DNA from: Lucinisca nassula
Lineage: Eukaryota > Mollusca > Bivalvia > Lucinida > Lucinidae
Reading direction: 5' to 3'
Length of the DNA stretch: 64,000 nt
NCBI GenBank assembly: GCA_963580285.1
Contig: OY757013.1
Coordinates: 153,253,900-153,317,899 of the forward strand
The translations under genes and the position numbers were made by a program. The notes below the pieces were generated by a model, which was given only the letters and a program-made list of their open reading frames with translations, ran no database searches and had not been told where the DNA came from. Below, in pieces: positions 10,080 to 21,051 of the stretch. Position 1 is the stretch's first letter; each line of letters begins with the position of its first letter.

Positions 10080-12790
10080 TATGTTGATGTAAAGCAAAAC
10101 TGCAATGACCATCTACATTTTTGTCTTGCAGAACATGACAAGAATTTTTGCAGTCAGTAGAGTAGTGATGCTTTAACTAAATGACCAACTGGAGCTCTGT
10201 CTTGTTGAGAATGGTAGGAAGTTCTCTACAGCAATGCTTTGATGCCCTAACTGCTGTGACAAACTGTTCTGTCTTGTTTATCATTACAGAAATTCATTGC
10301 AGCAGTCCAGTGATTCCTTAACTGCAGTGACCAGCTATAACTCTATATTACATGCATTACAGAGAAATACCATGATTTCTACCAGACATAAACTTGGTAT
10401 TTTCCTTTTTGCTAAGAAGAAATATTTCCTCTTAGCCGGGGAAATAAATCCCTTCAGCTGGAACTACTTTATGTACAAGATACGAGATACCGCTTTGCAG
10501 TGAAATTGTTCTATTCAAACGCGGGAAAGTTTCAATCACGGCGACGTTATTCATGACGTCATTGTAATGGCGTCTAAGAAATATCAACAGACGTTCAGAA
10601 TGCGTGACGTTTGAGTCGGATGCAACGCTGAAACAAAAGGAAACATGGATATGACCATTGATTAGGATGTAAGTTTTGCTTTATTTAATCTAACGTTTTA
10701 CTTGTTTTATCACTGAAACACTTTGTTTCTTCTATTTTTGTTCAAAACTGTAGAAAGCGCTTTCAAAATGGCGCCCATCCAGTTGTTCTTCCACCCAGAT
10801 TTTGTAACACTTCGCTGATTGAACCGTTTACATGAGCTGTAAACAGTCAACTGAACGGGCATTCAGATCCAAAATTCAAGATCCAAACTCTCCTAAAAGT
10901 CTATGGAAGTGCATGTAATATACAGATTATACATTTCTCCTATTTGAAATATGGGATTTATAAACCTCGGGAGGTAAAACAATCCGTTAAAGAAACTCGT
11001 GCTTCGCACTCGTTTCTTTATCGGATTGTTTTACCTCCCTCGGTTTATAAATCCCATATTTCAACTAGGAGAATGAATAATCTATATGTCTTGTTAGCAT
11101 TCAGCAATGATGTGATGCCTTAACTGCAGTAACCAGCTTGAGCTTTGTCTTGTTTAGCATGACAAAAATTCATTGCAGCAATGCTTTGATGCCTCAGCCG
11201 CATTGCCCAGCTAGAGCTCTGTCTTGTTCAGCAAGGCAGAAGTTCATAGCAGCAGTGGTTTGAGTTCTTAACTGCAGTGATCAGCTAGAGCTATGTTTTG
11301 GTAAGCATGCGAGGAATTCATTGCAGCAGTGCTTTGAGGCCTTAACTGACCAGCAGTTCATAGCAGCAATGCTTTGATACCATGTCTTTGACGCCTTACT
11401 AGAGCTCTGTCTTGTTTAGCATGACAGGAGTTCAATGCAGCAATGCTTTGACACCTTAACTACAGTGATCAACTAGATCTCTAGTCTTTAGCACAAGAGA
11501 TATTCATTTCAGCAGTGCTGTGATGCCTTAACTGCAGTGACAAACTAGAGTAGCTTGATAGAAATTCATTGTAGCAGCAATGCTGTGATGCCTTAACTGC
11601 AGTTACCATCTAGAGCTATGTCTTGTTGAGCATGACAGAAATACATTACAGCAGTGCTCGGATGACTGAACTGCAGAGACCCACTGGAGCTCAGTTTTGT
11701 TGAGCAAGACAGAAATTCATTGCAGCAATGCTGTGATGCCTTGACTGCAGTGATCAACTAGAGCCTTGAGCATGAAAGGGATACACTGCAGCATTCCTAT
11801 GATGCCTTAACTGCAGTTAACCACTAGGATTCTGTCTTGTTGAGCATGGCAGCAATTTATTGCAGCACTTCTGTGGTGCCTTAACTGAGTTACCAACTAG
11901 AGCTCTGACGTTTTGAGCATAACAGAAATTTATTTTAGCAGTGCTGCTTAAATATGCCTTAAATGCAGTGACCAACTAGAATTATTGTCTTGATATGTAT
12001 GAAAGTAATTCATTGTTGTCATGCTTTGATGCCTTTGACTGCAATGACCATTTAGAGTTCTGTCTTGTTGAGCATGACAGGACTTCATTGCAGCAGTGCT
12101 GCGTTGCCTTAATTGAAGTTACCAACTAGAGTTCTGTCTTGTTGAACATGACAGGAATTCATTGCAGCCATGCTGTGTTGCCTTAATTGAAGTGACCAAC
12201 TAGAGTTCCTTCTTGCTGAGCATGAAAGGAATTCATTGCAGCAGTGCTGTGTTGTCTTAATTGAAGTGACCAACTAGAACTGTGCCTTGTTTAGCATGAG
12301 AGAAAACCATTGAAGCAGTGCTATGATGCCTTAACTGCAGTGAAAATCTGGAGATCTGTCTTATGGAAGATGACAGGAATTCAAAGCAGCAGTATTGCAA
12401 TACATGTCTTAACTGCAGTGAACAACCAGCAGGAGATCTTTCTTGTCTAGCATGACAGAAATTCATTGCAGCAGTGCTGTGATGACTGGAGTGACCAACT
12501 AGAGCTCTGTCTTGTTTAGCATGACAGAAAATCATTGCAGCAATGCTGTAATGACTGGAGGGACCAACTAGAGCTCTGTCTTGTTTAGCATGACAGAAAT
12601 TCATTTCAGCAATGCTGTGGTGACTGAACTGACCAACTAGAGCTCTGTCTTGTTTAGCATGACAGAAATTCATTGCAACAATGCTGTGATGACTGAAGTG
12701 ACCAACCAGAGCTCTGTCTTGTTTAGCATGTTTAGCTCAGTGAGCAACTAAAATGCTGTCTTATTTTGCATGACAGGAATTCATTGTAGC
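10080..12790 (+). repeat. ~84-bp minisatellite array, interrupted at 10375-11085
   Basis: Units read CTCTGTCTTGTTGAGCATGA then CAGAAATTCATTGCAGCAGTGCTGTGATGCC...CTGCAGTGACCAACTAGAG. About three diverged units precede the interruption and about twenty follow it. Because the unit is close to a multiple of three, a repetitive frame of 138 codons (12257-12673, minus) stays open with 28-residue repeats; this looks incidental. Confidence 0.85.
10375..11085. mobile_element. Insertion inside the minisatellite, with a hairpin MITE
   Basis: The array pattern stops near 10375 and resumes near 11085. The insert ends in a hairpin at 10937-11071 with ~65-bp arms (CTCCTATTTGAAATATGGGA against its complement) around a GCTTCGCACTCG loop. 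ATGGCGTC and ATGGCGCCC motifs lie at 10568 and 10769. No TSD resolved. Confidence 0.65.
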
Positions 12791-13284
12791 AATGCCATGA
12801 TGCCTTCACCTGGACATCTTGTAGCTGATGCTTCTCACAAATGTAAAGTTTCAAAATTCATCAATTCTTTTGAATTAATATTTTGACATATGTCAATATC
12901 TAGGTACAGATATCTGCCAGTGACAAACTCTTGACAAAAACATTGGAAGTTCAGGCTGCATGCATGAATAACTACTAGATGGGTTAGCCACTAACATTTT
13001 ACAGGTGCCTGCTAACTTTGATGTAAAAACATTAGACTCAAATGCACAACTAAAACTGACCAAAATGAAAAACTGATAAAATATGAGACACATGGATATG
13101 TTCGTGTCCATTAGCTCCTACTTTTTATATCAGGTTCCTACTTTTTTCCTACTTTTCTCCTACTTTTTGATATCTCAGGCTCCTACTTTTCTCCTACTTT
13201 TTCACCAGGAGTCACTTGAAAGCCTGGTATCCACAATCTGTGTTTCTGAGAATAAATAAGGAAATATAATAAATGCAGAAAATC

Positions 13285-13345
13285 TGTCAATGTACACTAC
13301 CGTTCATAAACTTGGTAAGTCTGTCTTCGTCAAATCTGTTAAAGG
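13285..13345 (+). repeat. Third partial copy of the terminal inverted repeat
   Basis: CACTACCGTTCATAAACTTG and its surroundings match 9548-9600 in the left arm and the complement of about 15660-15725 in the right arm, so a piece of the arm was copied again just inside the element. Confidence 0.75.
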
Positions 13346-14279
13346 AGACAGGAAAGCGATAATCTGTTACAATAAATAGGTAAACATCAATAAACCCTTT
13401 CTTCTACTGAATACTGCAGTGGTCTGATAAGGATTGTATCACTGTGTAATCTCCAGCCATTTACTCTGCTAAAGAACTGACCTTGAAAATTCCAATTAAC
13501 CACAGATATGCCCTGACGTCATCCATGAGGAATCTAGAAGCTTGGTGTGTACTGAATAGGCAGATGTAGCAATGTTGAGGTTTAAAACAGAAGCTTAATA
13601 TGGAGCAAAATAAGCAAGAACTGGCCACTCTTAAAATAATAATAATAATAAACTTTATTTTACGAGGGTAACACAATTAGTACAATAACTAATCTCCCTT
13701 GTGGCCCTCTCTTTGAGGGGACTTCACTCTAGATATTCAGCCTTATATGTTTGAGTCCAGGGAAACTTGTGATCAGGAATTTAGTGAGGGAAGCAGCAGC
13801 TCTGAAGATAGCTATCTTACATGACAATCACAACAATTGTCGTCTGCATATTCATCTGCTGCTTTCTTTAAATGTTACCTGAACCAATCTAAGTCTGATC
13901 CAGTCTGATCTTGTTCCACACTGTTTGCCTATAAGCGAAAATATTATTAAAATAAGAAAAAAAAATTAAGAAGATGCAGCAGACAGTATAAACAGGGGCC
14001 ATTTCACAATTCAGGTTTTTCTTACGGTTGATTCATCCTGTTTTCCACCCATGCGCACTCATGAGCACTCTAAAAAGGGAGATAGCAGTCTTCATTTTTG
14101 ATTGGGGGTTTATGGATTTGCCTAACTGATATAGGAAAATGAAACAGCAACCAAAGTAGCCAAAGCTAGCCATTGGCACCAGATGAATTCGGCCTAGGTT
14201 AGTATCCCTAAGGAACGGTGTCAATTCATTATTGGTAGAGAATCCTCTCATGTCACAGCGCATGACTCAGTGAAACCTT
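13346..14279. other. Interior of the 7.5-kb element, no gene recognised
   Basis: Contains only a short AAT run at 13635-13652 followed by AACTTTATTTTACGAGGG, which resembles the tail of a retroposon. Confidence 0.45.
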
Positions 14280-14420
14280 TTTGTTCGTGTTGATGTTAGC
14301 GTCCCCGACAACATCATTCAGGTCATTTTTGAGACATAGTTTCCGAATTTATGGGACTTTTACTCGACACTGAGACGAAATGACATCTCAAATCCTACCG
14401 CATATACAGCATACTTGCAA
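14280..14420 (-). mobile_element. SINE family 1, degenerate fragment
   Basis: Decayed versions of the 3' half: GTCCCCGACAACATCATTCA..GGTCATTTTTGAGAC..GGGACTTTTACTCGACACTGAGACGAAATGACATCTCAA. Confidence 0.7.
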
Positions 14421-14659
14421 TTGCTAAATATGAATACCCGTTTACTTTTTGAAAAGACAAATACTAGTTTTTGGGTCGATTATTTATCAATCGTCACAAA
14501 GTAAAAAGTGCAAGTAGCTCTACAGTGCTTAAGTCCACGTGATTATTACTGATTGGTCGGAAATCCAGGGAACTTGTATATAGAAAACAGCAGCGTTTAT
14601 TTTTCTTCGAAGAGAGGTCAGCGTGTTGCGTAATACGGAAATCCATAGATCATGGATTT

Positions 14660-14870
14660 GGTTTTTCAAACAGTGTATGTCCAGGTCTAATGCCGCAGAA
14701 CGCGGCGACTAATCAGGGTCTTCACTGTTTGCTCACATTACATGAATTGAAGGGCCAAACGCAGCGTCTTATCAGGGTCTTCACTTTTTGCTTTAAACTG
14801 TAGTTTAAGGGTTAAAGGAAGCAGTTTAAATCTATAAGACAGACTTTCTTAAAAAAGTAAATCTTTGGGC
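14660..14870. mobile_element. MITE family H copies (partial)
   Basis: GCCGCAGAACGCGGCG with ATCAGGGTCTTCACTGTTTG matches the family H hairpin; a second partial copy of the right half follows at about 14755-14800. Confidence 0.7.
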
Positions 14871-15015
14871 CGGAGCCGTCATAGAGTTATGAAAGGGCCG
14901 TAAAGCAAAAACATTTTTTATCTATCTTATCTTATTATATCGAAGAATGATTTCACGAAATGTGTTACTGAAATCATTGCAAGCAAGTATTTTTCTGAGT
15001 TTATATTCTAAGTCA
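14860..15015. repeat. Dispersed repeat shared with 46700-46930
   Basis: GGAGCCGTCATAGA and, further on, ATATCGAAGAATGATTT..ACGAAAT..TCATTGC..TATTTTTCTGA are found in the same order at 46.7-46.9 kb. Type unknown. Confidence 0.65.
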
Positions 15016-15309
15016 CTATGAAATTCAGATTCTGATAGGCTATGTTGCAGAAGACAGTCTGGTTAGCAAAAAATTATGATGTAAGGACAGAGATTGAAAA
15101 TAAATCTGAGATAAAGAAAAGTCTTGTTTTTTTTTTCTTCTTTGATCCTACAAAGGCTAGAATTAGCTTATATGTTTACTGTTTAATGAGCAGATGCTTC
15201 TATTTTATCGGAAACGAAGACTGGGATCAGACAGTGCAGGCGCGATTAATGAACCTTTGCTGAAGTTTTGTAGGAGCTGCATGTATTCGATTGAAGCATT
15301 TAAATAGAA

Positions 15310-15510
15310 GTCGGAGAATCACGAAAACATGCCTATATAATTCTGACCCCCTTAAATCCAACTTTTATATAGTAAAACTGAGCTTTAAAGGGATATACAT
15401 TGTTTTCCTTATTTCTTCTCAGAAATACAGATTGTGGATACGCGATAAAACCGCCTGGTCCGGGCGGTTGTAACAAGTTCCCATACACTATGTCTTGAGC
15501 ATAAATATTG
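15310..15510. repeat. Palindromic repeat family P with its left flank
   Basis: ATCACGAAAACATGCCTATA, a polypurine/TATA-like middle, then CAGATTGTGGATACGCG..ACCGCCTGGTCCGGGCGGTT. This is the uninterrupted form of the site that holds the nested element in the left arm. Confidence 0.8.
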
Positions 15511-16405
15511 AAAGTATCAGAATGTTTTATCTGAAAGTATTTTTTATCTTTTTTAGTGGTATTTTAATAGGCGTGTTTTCGTAATGTGTCTTCCCATCTC
15601 TGTAACCTGCGAAGCCACGTGCTTTGTAAAAACACGACAAAAATCCATACAGTGCAAATATTATTTGGCTTAATACTTAACAGATTTGACGAGGACTTGC
15701 CGAGTTTATGAACGGTGGTGTTAATAATTGTAAATTGACAGATTTTGTGCATTCGCCTCAAAATGTTGCACATGTATTTGCATAGCTGAGACTGAAAATG
15801 TTTTCGGTATAAATGATACAAAATGTCTTTAGCATCACCAACTAACGCTGCTTGACTGATTCCTCGACATTATTTTAATAGCATTCGCTATTATTCTACA
15901 TAATACAGGGCTTTCAAATTTCGTTCGCAGCCTCTGCGTTGTAATAGGTAACGAAGCTACGCGCGTTGTATCGAAATATCAAGATTTTTATTTTTCGCAA
16001 AAGATATGATGAAAGTTGCATATTGGCTTTTCGATTTCATTATCGTTATTCACAATTTATCGGCCAGAAAACTAGCCAAAAATGTGTAGTTACATAGGGC
16101 GACCGGACCAAAGTGAAAATACAGGTGAATCTGTGTTGACTGCCAAATTTCTTTTGGGGTCTATTTTTCTATATTCCGTTTTTCAAACTTTTTCTTGCAA
16201 CAGACGAAGCCGCACATTAATAAAGTGGTCCGTAAGGCAGATGTCAGTATCGGGAAATGCAATACAACAGTTAGTTTAACGTAAAAACCGTTTCTTACCT
16301 GCATTGACGAACTGTCATCCGCCATTTTTCATCGAAGCCTTTGCGTCCAAAATACGAAGCCTATGCGACCGCTACGCAGCCTGTGCGTATGTATTGACCA
16401 GTGTG
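15410..16405 (-). repeat. Right terminal inverted repeat of the 7.5-kb element
   Basis: Complement of the left arm. The inner part retains a fuller family P sequence than the left arm does. Divergence between arms is visible as scattered substitutions and small indels, so the element is not very recent. Confidence 0.85.
16299..16325 (-). promoter_or_regulatory. Exon-like ATG with splice-donor-like end, second copy
   Basis: Same 27 bases and the same CAG|GTAAGA donor context as 8954-8980, read on the minus strand toward the interior. Confidence 0.4.
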
Positions 16406-16409
16406 ATAT

Positions 16410-16790
16410 GACCTATGCTCAGTCCTTCTTTATTAATTTTTACGTGTTTAATTATGACGTAAAATCAATGTTTATTTGTTGCTTCTTACGTGTATGATTA
16501 TGACTTCAGTGCTTATTTATTACTTCAAACGTGTCTGATCATGACTTAAACCCCGTGCTTTATTTATTTGTTACTTCTTACGTGTCTGATACAGTGCTTA
16601 TTTGTAACATCAAACGTGTCTGATTATGACCTAAACTCAGTGCTTATTTATTACTTTTTACGTGTTTTATTATGACGTAAAATCTATGTTTATTTGTTGC
16701 TTCTTGTCTGATTATGACTTAAAAACAGTGCTTATTTGTTACTTCTTACGCGTCTGATTATGGCCTAAAATCAATACTTAATGAATGTGT
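16410..16790 (+). repeat. ~46-bp tandem array, right part
   Basis: About eight units, starting mid-unit with ATGACCTA right after the element end. Spacing varies because some units lack part of the ATGACTTAAAATC segment. Confidence 0.85.
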
Positions 16791-17430
16791 TACCTTTTTG
16801 CGTGCCAGATTATCAATAATATTTTGATGTCAAACCCAACGGTTGCTCTCCCCATAGTCCTAGGTACCGAGGGGCAGAGGGGACAATTCAGGGACGACCC
16901 CTTTCATTCCATCGCGGGAACAAAAGAAGTGTGTACTCATTTGGGTCGCCTCAACAAGGCGGTCCAAATGAATAAGCACAACGCAGCCATCTGCCTAAGA
17001 AAGTGGAACTATCATCCCAAAACCATCCCCATCACATATTCCCGTCTGCTGCCATGATTCAGTCGTCAGTGGTAAGAATTGCCTCTATCAAAAAAATAAT
17101 AATAATAAATAAATTAAAAGATATTCATAATTCCAAGGTTCAGTTCTAGGAATTAAATACAAGGGTCATTGATGACGCCTAATTTGTCCAAACATGTGTA
17201 GTCTGGCCCAGAAAGCCTGATTCTTGTTTTTTTTTATTGCGGTCTGCGTTTTTTGTTACCACCACATTAACAAGTCCGAGAAATGAACATCCTTGAAACC
17301 CCAACATAACCTCATCATTTTCATTATTTTGCCTCTATAATAGTTTGTTTGTCCTACCCGGCATATTCTTCGCGACCATCTCCTTTGAGCAAAAATCATC
17401 CAAAATAATTGATCCATCTATCTTATAATG
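16791..17430. other. Mostly unrecognised; one decayed family P palindrome
   Basis: 16925-16985 carries ACTCATTTGGGTCGCCTCAA..AAGGCGGTCCAAATGA, a diverged family P copy. An AATAAT-rich run lies at 17096-17125. Nothing else recognised. Confidence 0.5.
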
Positions 17431-17569
17431 TTATTAATCAAGTAATTTCGTATTGGCCTAGTTACGTGTCTAAGGTCTGCTGTATTGGCCCGAGGCCGAA
17501 GGCCGAGGACAATACAGCTGACCGGGGACCTGTAACTTGGACAATACGAAATTACTTGATTAATGACAA
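17431..17569. mobile_element. Hairpin MITE with CCGAGGCCGAAGGCCGAGG centre
   Basis: Arms TTAATCAAGTAATTTCGTAT and its complement enclose a GC-rich centre, giving a hairpin of about 60-bp arms. No coding capacity; ends and TSD not resolved (ATTAAT-rich flank). Confidence 0.75.
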
Positions 17570-18019
17570 TTTTATTAATTAACACCATTAAAAACATGAT
17601 TATTGATTTTTGACCTCAGTGTTAATATGGATGATCTACGAACAATACAGGATAGTCAATTAATAATAAACAGAAAAGGAGCTGTGGGCCAAAACACACT
17701 TTTCAAATATGTCAAGGGGAATCGGGAACCAGACTGGACAGTGGCATGCAGTTATTGGACATATGTAACAAGCTTCCTTATGTGTTTTAGTTATATTATC
17801 TGAAATATACCATACATAGTAAAGGAGCTATGAGCCAAAACATCTTTTTTCGGCTCGCTCACGGGCGGCCAGAAATACGGTAACCTTGAAAACGCGGTTT
17901 GTTTGCTGGATCAGGTCTCCTTCATTACCGAAAATAGCTTCGCTATTCTTATCAGTGTATAAGAAAGTTATCATCATCTACAGAACCTGGACTGGAATTA
18001 TGGGTAGGGCTTCGAAATC
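17570..18019. other. No feature recognised
   Basis: A block AAAGGAGCTGTGGGCCAAAA near 17675 recurs diverged near 17822 (AAAGGAGCTATGAGCCAAAA), suggesting an old repeat. Confidence 0.45.
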
Positions 18020-18120
18020 AATGTAGACCCAGATCAGACACCGCAGAATGCGGCATCTGATCAGAGTCTACACTGTGTACTTAATATTGGAATTTAAGGG
18101 TTAAATAAAACCGTCTAAAT
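18020..18120. mobile_element. MITE family H, hairpin portion
   Basis: TGTAGACCCAGATCAGACAC then CGCAGAATGCG and the complementary GCATCTGATCAGAGTCTACA. Confidence 0.75.
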
Positions 18121-18359
18121 CTCAGTTCAGGACCATTTTCCCAGCCTACACTCAGAGACAATCGACCCGCCAGCGCTGTCAGCGCTTTGATTATAGACTG
18201 ATTGTCAAAATTGTGACATCCAATCAACGTAGATGAGCTCAGAGGGACGATGTCGATTTTACCTAACCGGGTCATGATACGGACATAATGTTTATTTTGA
18301 GAAACATGTTTTACATACACGTTCTAAAGCATGTTGCATTTTGATATACGTAGCTCATA

Positions 18360-18550
18360 CGCAACTAGAAAATCAAAAAAGGTAGCAGAACGTACTAAAA
18401 CGTAACAAAATGTAATAACGAGATGCATTCAATACGTACAAAAACGTAATAAGTAATTCACCTGTAGCTCTTCTACGTATTACTACGCATTAATTACGGT
18501 TACCTCCGTATTAATACGTTTTGTTACGTATTATTCTACGTTTTACGTTG
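18360..18550. repeat. ACGTA/ACGTAAT-rich tract
   Basis: Many imperfect AAAACGTAATA and TACGTATTA words on both strands, giving local dyad symmetry. Similar words recur at about 19925-20045 and 20345-20400 around a SINE insertion. Confidence 0.6.
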
Positions 18551-18665
18551 AAGAACTTCTTATTAGTGCGCACTGGTACGAGTAGCTAAGTTTCAATGGC
18601 TATCACCTCATAATGTACAGTGTCTGACAACAACGGATGTAGGCCAGCTGTAACCGATGGATGCT

Positions 18666-18966
18666 TTTGTTTGATTTGAGGTTTAACGTCCCCGTCAACA
18701 CTGTAAAGGTCATTTTGGAGACGTTACTTCCAATTTTGTGGGACTTTTACCCGACATTGAGATGAAATGACATCTCAAGCCCTATCGCCCAATGAAACCA
18801 ATAGGGTTTATTAGCATGGACGGTCCGCCTCGCATCGCGGTTCCTGGATAGGCTTAGATGCTCTGAGCAGTTTACCAGTACTAGTGTGCGGGCTGGATTC
18901 AGCTCTGCGTGCATGGAAGCATCATGCAGCCCCTATATTTCTTCAAGCCCCTATGGGCGGGGGCTA
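18666..18966 (-). mobile_element. SINE family 1, full-length with 15-bp TSD
   Basis: Read on the minus strand it runs from GCCCCCGCCCATAGGGGCTT to AAACCTCAAATCAAAC. TAACCGATGGATGCT at 18651-18665 and TAACTGATGGATGCT at 18967-18981 form the TSD (one mismatch). No A/B box is convincing, so the origin of the head is unknown. Confidence 0.85.
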
Positions 18967-19039
18967 TAACTGATGGATGCTGCTTTAGCTCAAAACATAA
19001 ATGTGATGCAAAATAGACTGAAGAAGAAGATGAAAGAGA

Positions 19040-19275
19040 GGAACATTACGAAATCATGCCTATTCAAATATTACATGTATATTGAAAATTTTACCACCAA
19101 AAATGAAAATTTTCAGATAAAAATCCTGATGTTATTGGTATTTCTGCCCTAAACATAGATTGTGGGTACTCGTTAGAACCGCCTCCGCCTAGGCGGTTCT
19201 AACGAGTACCCACAATCTATGTTTTTGAGCTGAAATAAGAAAATCACCCCTGTAAACCCTAGTTTTACTGTATAA
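19040..19275. repeat. Palindromic repeat family P, best copy, with flanks
   Basis: 19151-19223 is an almost perfect palindrome: AAACATAGATTGTGGGTACT..GAACCGCCT and its complement. The left flank (CATTACGAAATCATGCCTAT..) is the same flank that lies inside the arms of the 7.5-kb element and at 49150 and 55213, so the palindrome is part of a longer element of about 200 bp or more. Confidence 0.85.
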
Positions 19276-19600
19276 AAGTGGGGTTTAATGGAGTCAAAAT
19301 TATATAGACTTGTTTGCGTGATGGAGCCATCTGTGTGGGAGAGTGGCTCACTCCACTCTCATATCCCAGTTTGGAATGTTCGAGCTCCATATCCTCCTCT
19401 TGCTATGCTCCTGATTGGATGGGTCCATGTGCAATCTTCAGTGTGGCATCCTTTCTGTGTCACACTCTTGTCCCCTTTCCTTCCACCTCAACGTGAAGAT
19501 ACCCTGCAACAGAATGGTCGAAACAGCTTCCCACTTTCTGTTGTTCGAATTATTTCGTCACGGGTATTTTCGCCGGACCACGTAAGTATCCATCCCCGGA

Positions 19601-19898
19601 CTATTGTTTGTTTGTTTTGGGGTTTAAAACGGCCAAGTCAACACTATTTAGGTCATTTTGAGCCGGTTAGTTTACCTATCCACACTTTCCTGAGCGGGCT
19701 TAAACGTAAGCGGTTAACCAGTATAGTGCCCATTCTTTCGCCAGAAACTGATAACTGCCCTTCTTGAATGACCGTAGAAAAGATTTCATGATCAATCTCC
19801 ACGAAAGAATGTTACCGACCCCGGCAGGTATCGAACGCATGTCCTCCTGATCACCAGTCAGACGCGCATCCGACTGAGCTACCGAGGCCTGCACCACA
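19601..19898 (-). mobile_element. SINE family 2, full-length tRNA-derived copy with TSD
   Basis: On the minus strand it starts with a tRNA-like head: A box TAGCTCAGTCGGATGCG (near 19885-19869) and B box GCGTTCGATACC (19838-19827), the RNA polymerase III internal promoter. The body and 3' end (AGTGTTGACTTGGCCG, then CAAA repeats) follow. TAAGTATCCATCCCCGGA (19583-19600) and TAAGTATCCGTCCCGGA (19899-19915) are the imperfect TSD. An open frame at 19288-19767 runs into this SINE and is not considered a gene. Confidence 0.9.
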
Positions 19899-20048
19899 TA
19901 AGTATCCGTCCCGGAAAAATCCCTATTAAAACCTACTGAATCATAGCGGGAACATGCACCTATTAAAACGTATCGACGTCTAAAAAGTACTCGTCCTTGG
20001 GGAACGCGCGACACTAAGTTGGGTAATACGAAAATCGTAGCTGAACGT

Positions 20049-20350
20049 TTGTTTTTGTTTGATTTGAGGTTTAACGTCCCCGTCAACACTGTAAAGGTCA
20101 TTTTGGAGACCGTGCTTCCAATTTTGTGGGATTTTACCCGACATTGAGATGAAATGACATCTCAAGCCCTGTCGCCTAATGAAACCAATAGGGTTTATTA
20201 GCATGGACGGTCCGCCTCACGCCGCGGTTCCTGGACAGGCTTAGATCCTCTAAGCGGTTTACCAATACCAGTGTGCGGGCCGGATTCAGCTCTGCGTGGA
20301 AACATCATGCAGCCTATATATTTCTTCAAGCCCCTATGGGCGGGGGCCGG
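20049..20350 (-). mobile_element. SINE family 1, full-length with perfect 12-bp TSD
   Basis: GTAGCTGAACGT at 20037-20048 and 20351-20362. Same structure as 18666-18966. The insertion splits an ACGT-rich tract. Confidence 0.9.
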
Positions 20351-20362
20351 GTAGCTGAACGT

Positions 20363-20604
20363 AGTTAAACGTATCAGAAACAGAGTAAAAGACTAAATCC
20401 CTACAAAGACGGGCAAACTTTTGGCCAAATGTAGTGCTGGGAAACGTAGTAACACCTAGCCTTCAATACGTGACATTGAGATTGGGGCTTTACAACTGTT
20501 TTCTTTTATGTAAGAACATTGTGGGCTCATAAGTAGGTGATGGAGTTCATTTTATCATATGGCGTCGTTGATAAGCAGTGGATAACGTTGTGCAATACAA
20601 ATCA
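20363..20604. other. No feature recognised
   Basis: Single-copy-looking sequence between two SINE insertions. Confidence 0.5.
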
Positions 20605-20618
20605 TATAACCACACGTG

Positions 20619-20924
20619 TTTGTTTTGTTTTGTTTGATTTGAGGTTTAACGTCCCCGTCAACACTGTAAAGGTCATTTTGGAGACGTTGCTTCCAATTTT
20701 GTGGGACTTTTACCCGACATTGAGATGAAATGACATCTCAAGCCCTGTCGCCCAATGAAACCAATAGGGTTTATTAGCATGGACGGTCCGCCTCACACCG
20801 CGGTTCCTGGACAGGCTTAGATCCTCTAAGCGGTTTATCAGTACTAGTGTGCGGGCCGGATTCAGCTCTGCGTGGAAGCATCATGCAGCCCATATATTTC
20901 TTCAAGCCCCTATGGGCGGGGGCC
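20619..20924 (-). mobile_element. SINE family 1, full-length with perfect 14-bp TSD
   Basis: TATAACCACACGTG at 20605-20618 and 20925-20938. The 3' tail on the minus strand is (AAAC)n. One of three near-identical neighbours within 2.3 kb. Confidence 0.9.
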
Positions 20925-21051
20925 TATAACCACACGTGTAATAACACTTTGGCGGGATTAAGTAAGGTCATGACGACGTCCATGTAATCAATGCATTTTT
21001 AAACGAAAAATGTCTAATTCAAAGGTGATAAAATCCAATTTAAAGTGGTCA

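Larger units (their letters stand above)
9809..13226. mobile_element. Nested 3.4-kb hAT-like element with 6-bp TSD
   Basis: Ends are inverted: CAGGCTTTCAAGTAGTCCTA on the left and CAGGCTTTCAAGTGACTCCT on the right when complemented, each followed by repeats of TCCTACTTTT. GTATCC flanks both sides (9803-9808 and 13227-13232), and the uninterrupted target (GCGTATCCACAATCTG) exists in the other arm at about 15430-15446. CAGG-type ends suggest hAT, although 8-bp TSDs are more usual there. No transposase frame remains; most of the interior is minisatellite. Confidence 0.75.
8874..16405. mobile_element. 7.5-kb element with ~0.95-kb terminal inverted repeats
   Basis: The left end CACACTGGTCAATAGATACG and the right end (its near-complement, finishing CCAGTGTG at 16405) begin long inverted repeats. 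ATAT flanks both ends (8870-8873, 16406-16409), a possible TSD, although it is palindromic and could be part of the repeat. Outside, the ~46-bp array continues in the same direction on both sides, which argues for insertion and not for a simple inversion. No transposase was recognised inside; the interior holds a nested 3.4-kb element and decayed repeats. Foldback/Galileo-like or MULE-like elements have such long ends, but the superfamily cannot be named from the sequence. Confidence 0.7.

Noticed and set aside
12257..12673. 138-codon repetitive frame (28-residue repeats with FCHAKQDRALVG)
   Set aside because: It is the reverse strand of an 84-bp minisatellite; the frame stays open only because the unit is a multiple of three. 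Other units in the array are out of frame or have stops.
19288..19767. 159-codon plus-strand frame
   Set aside because: Its right third lies in the antisense of a SINE with clear TSDs, and the rest shows no domain or compositional signal.
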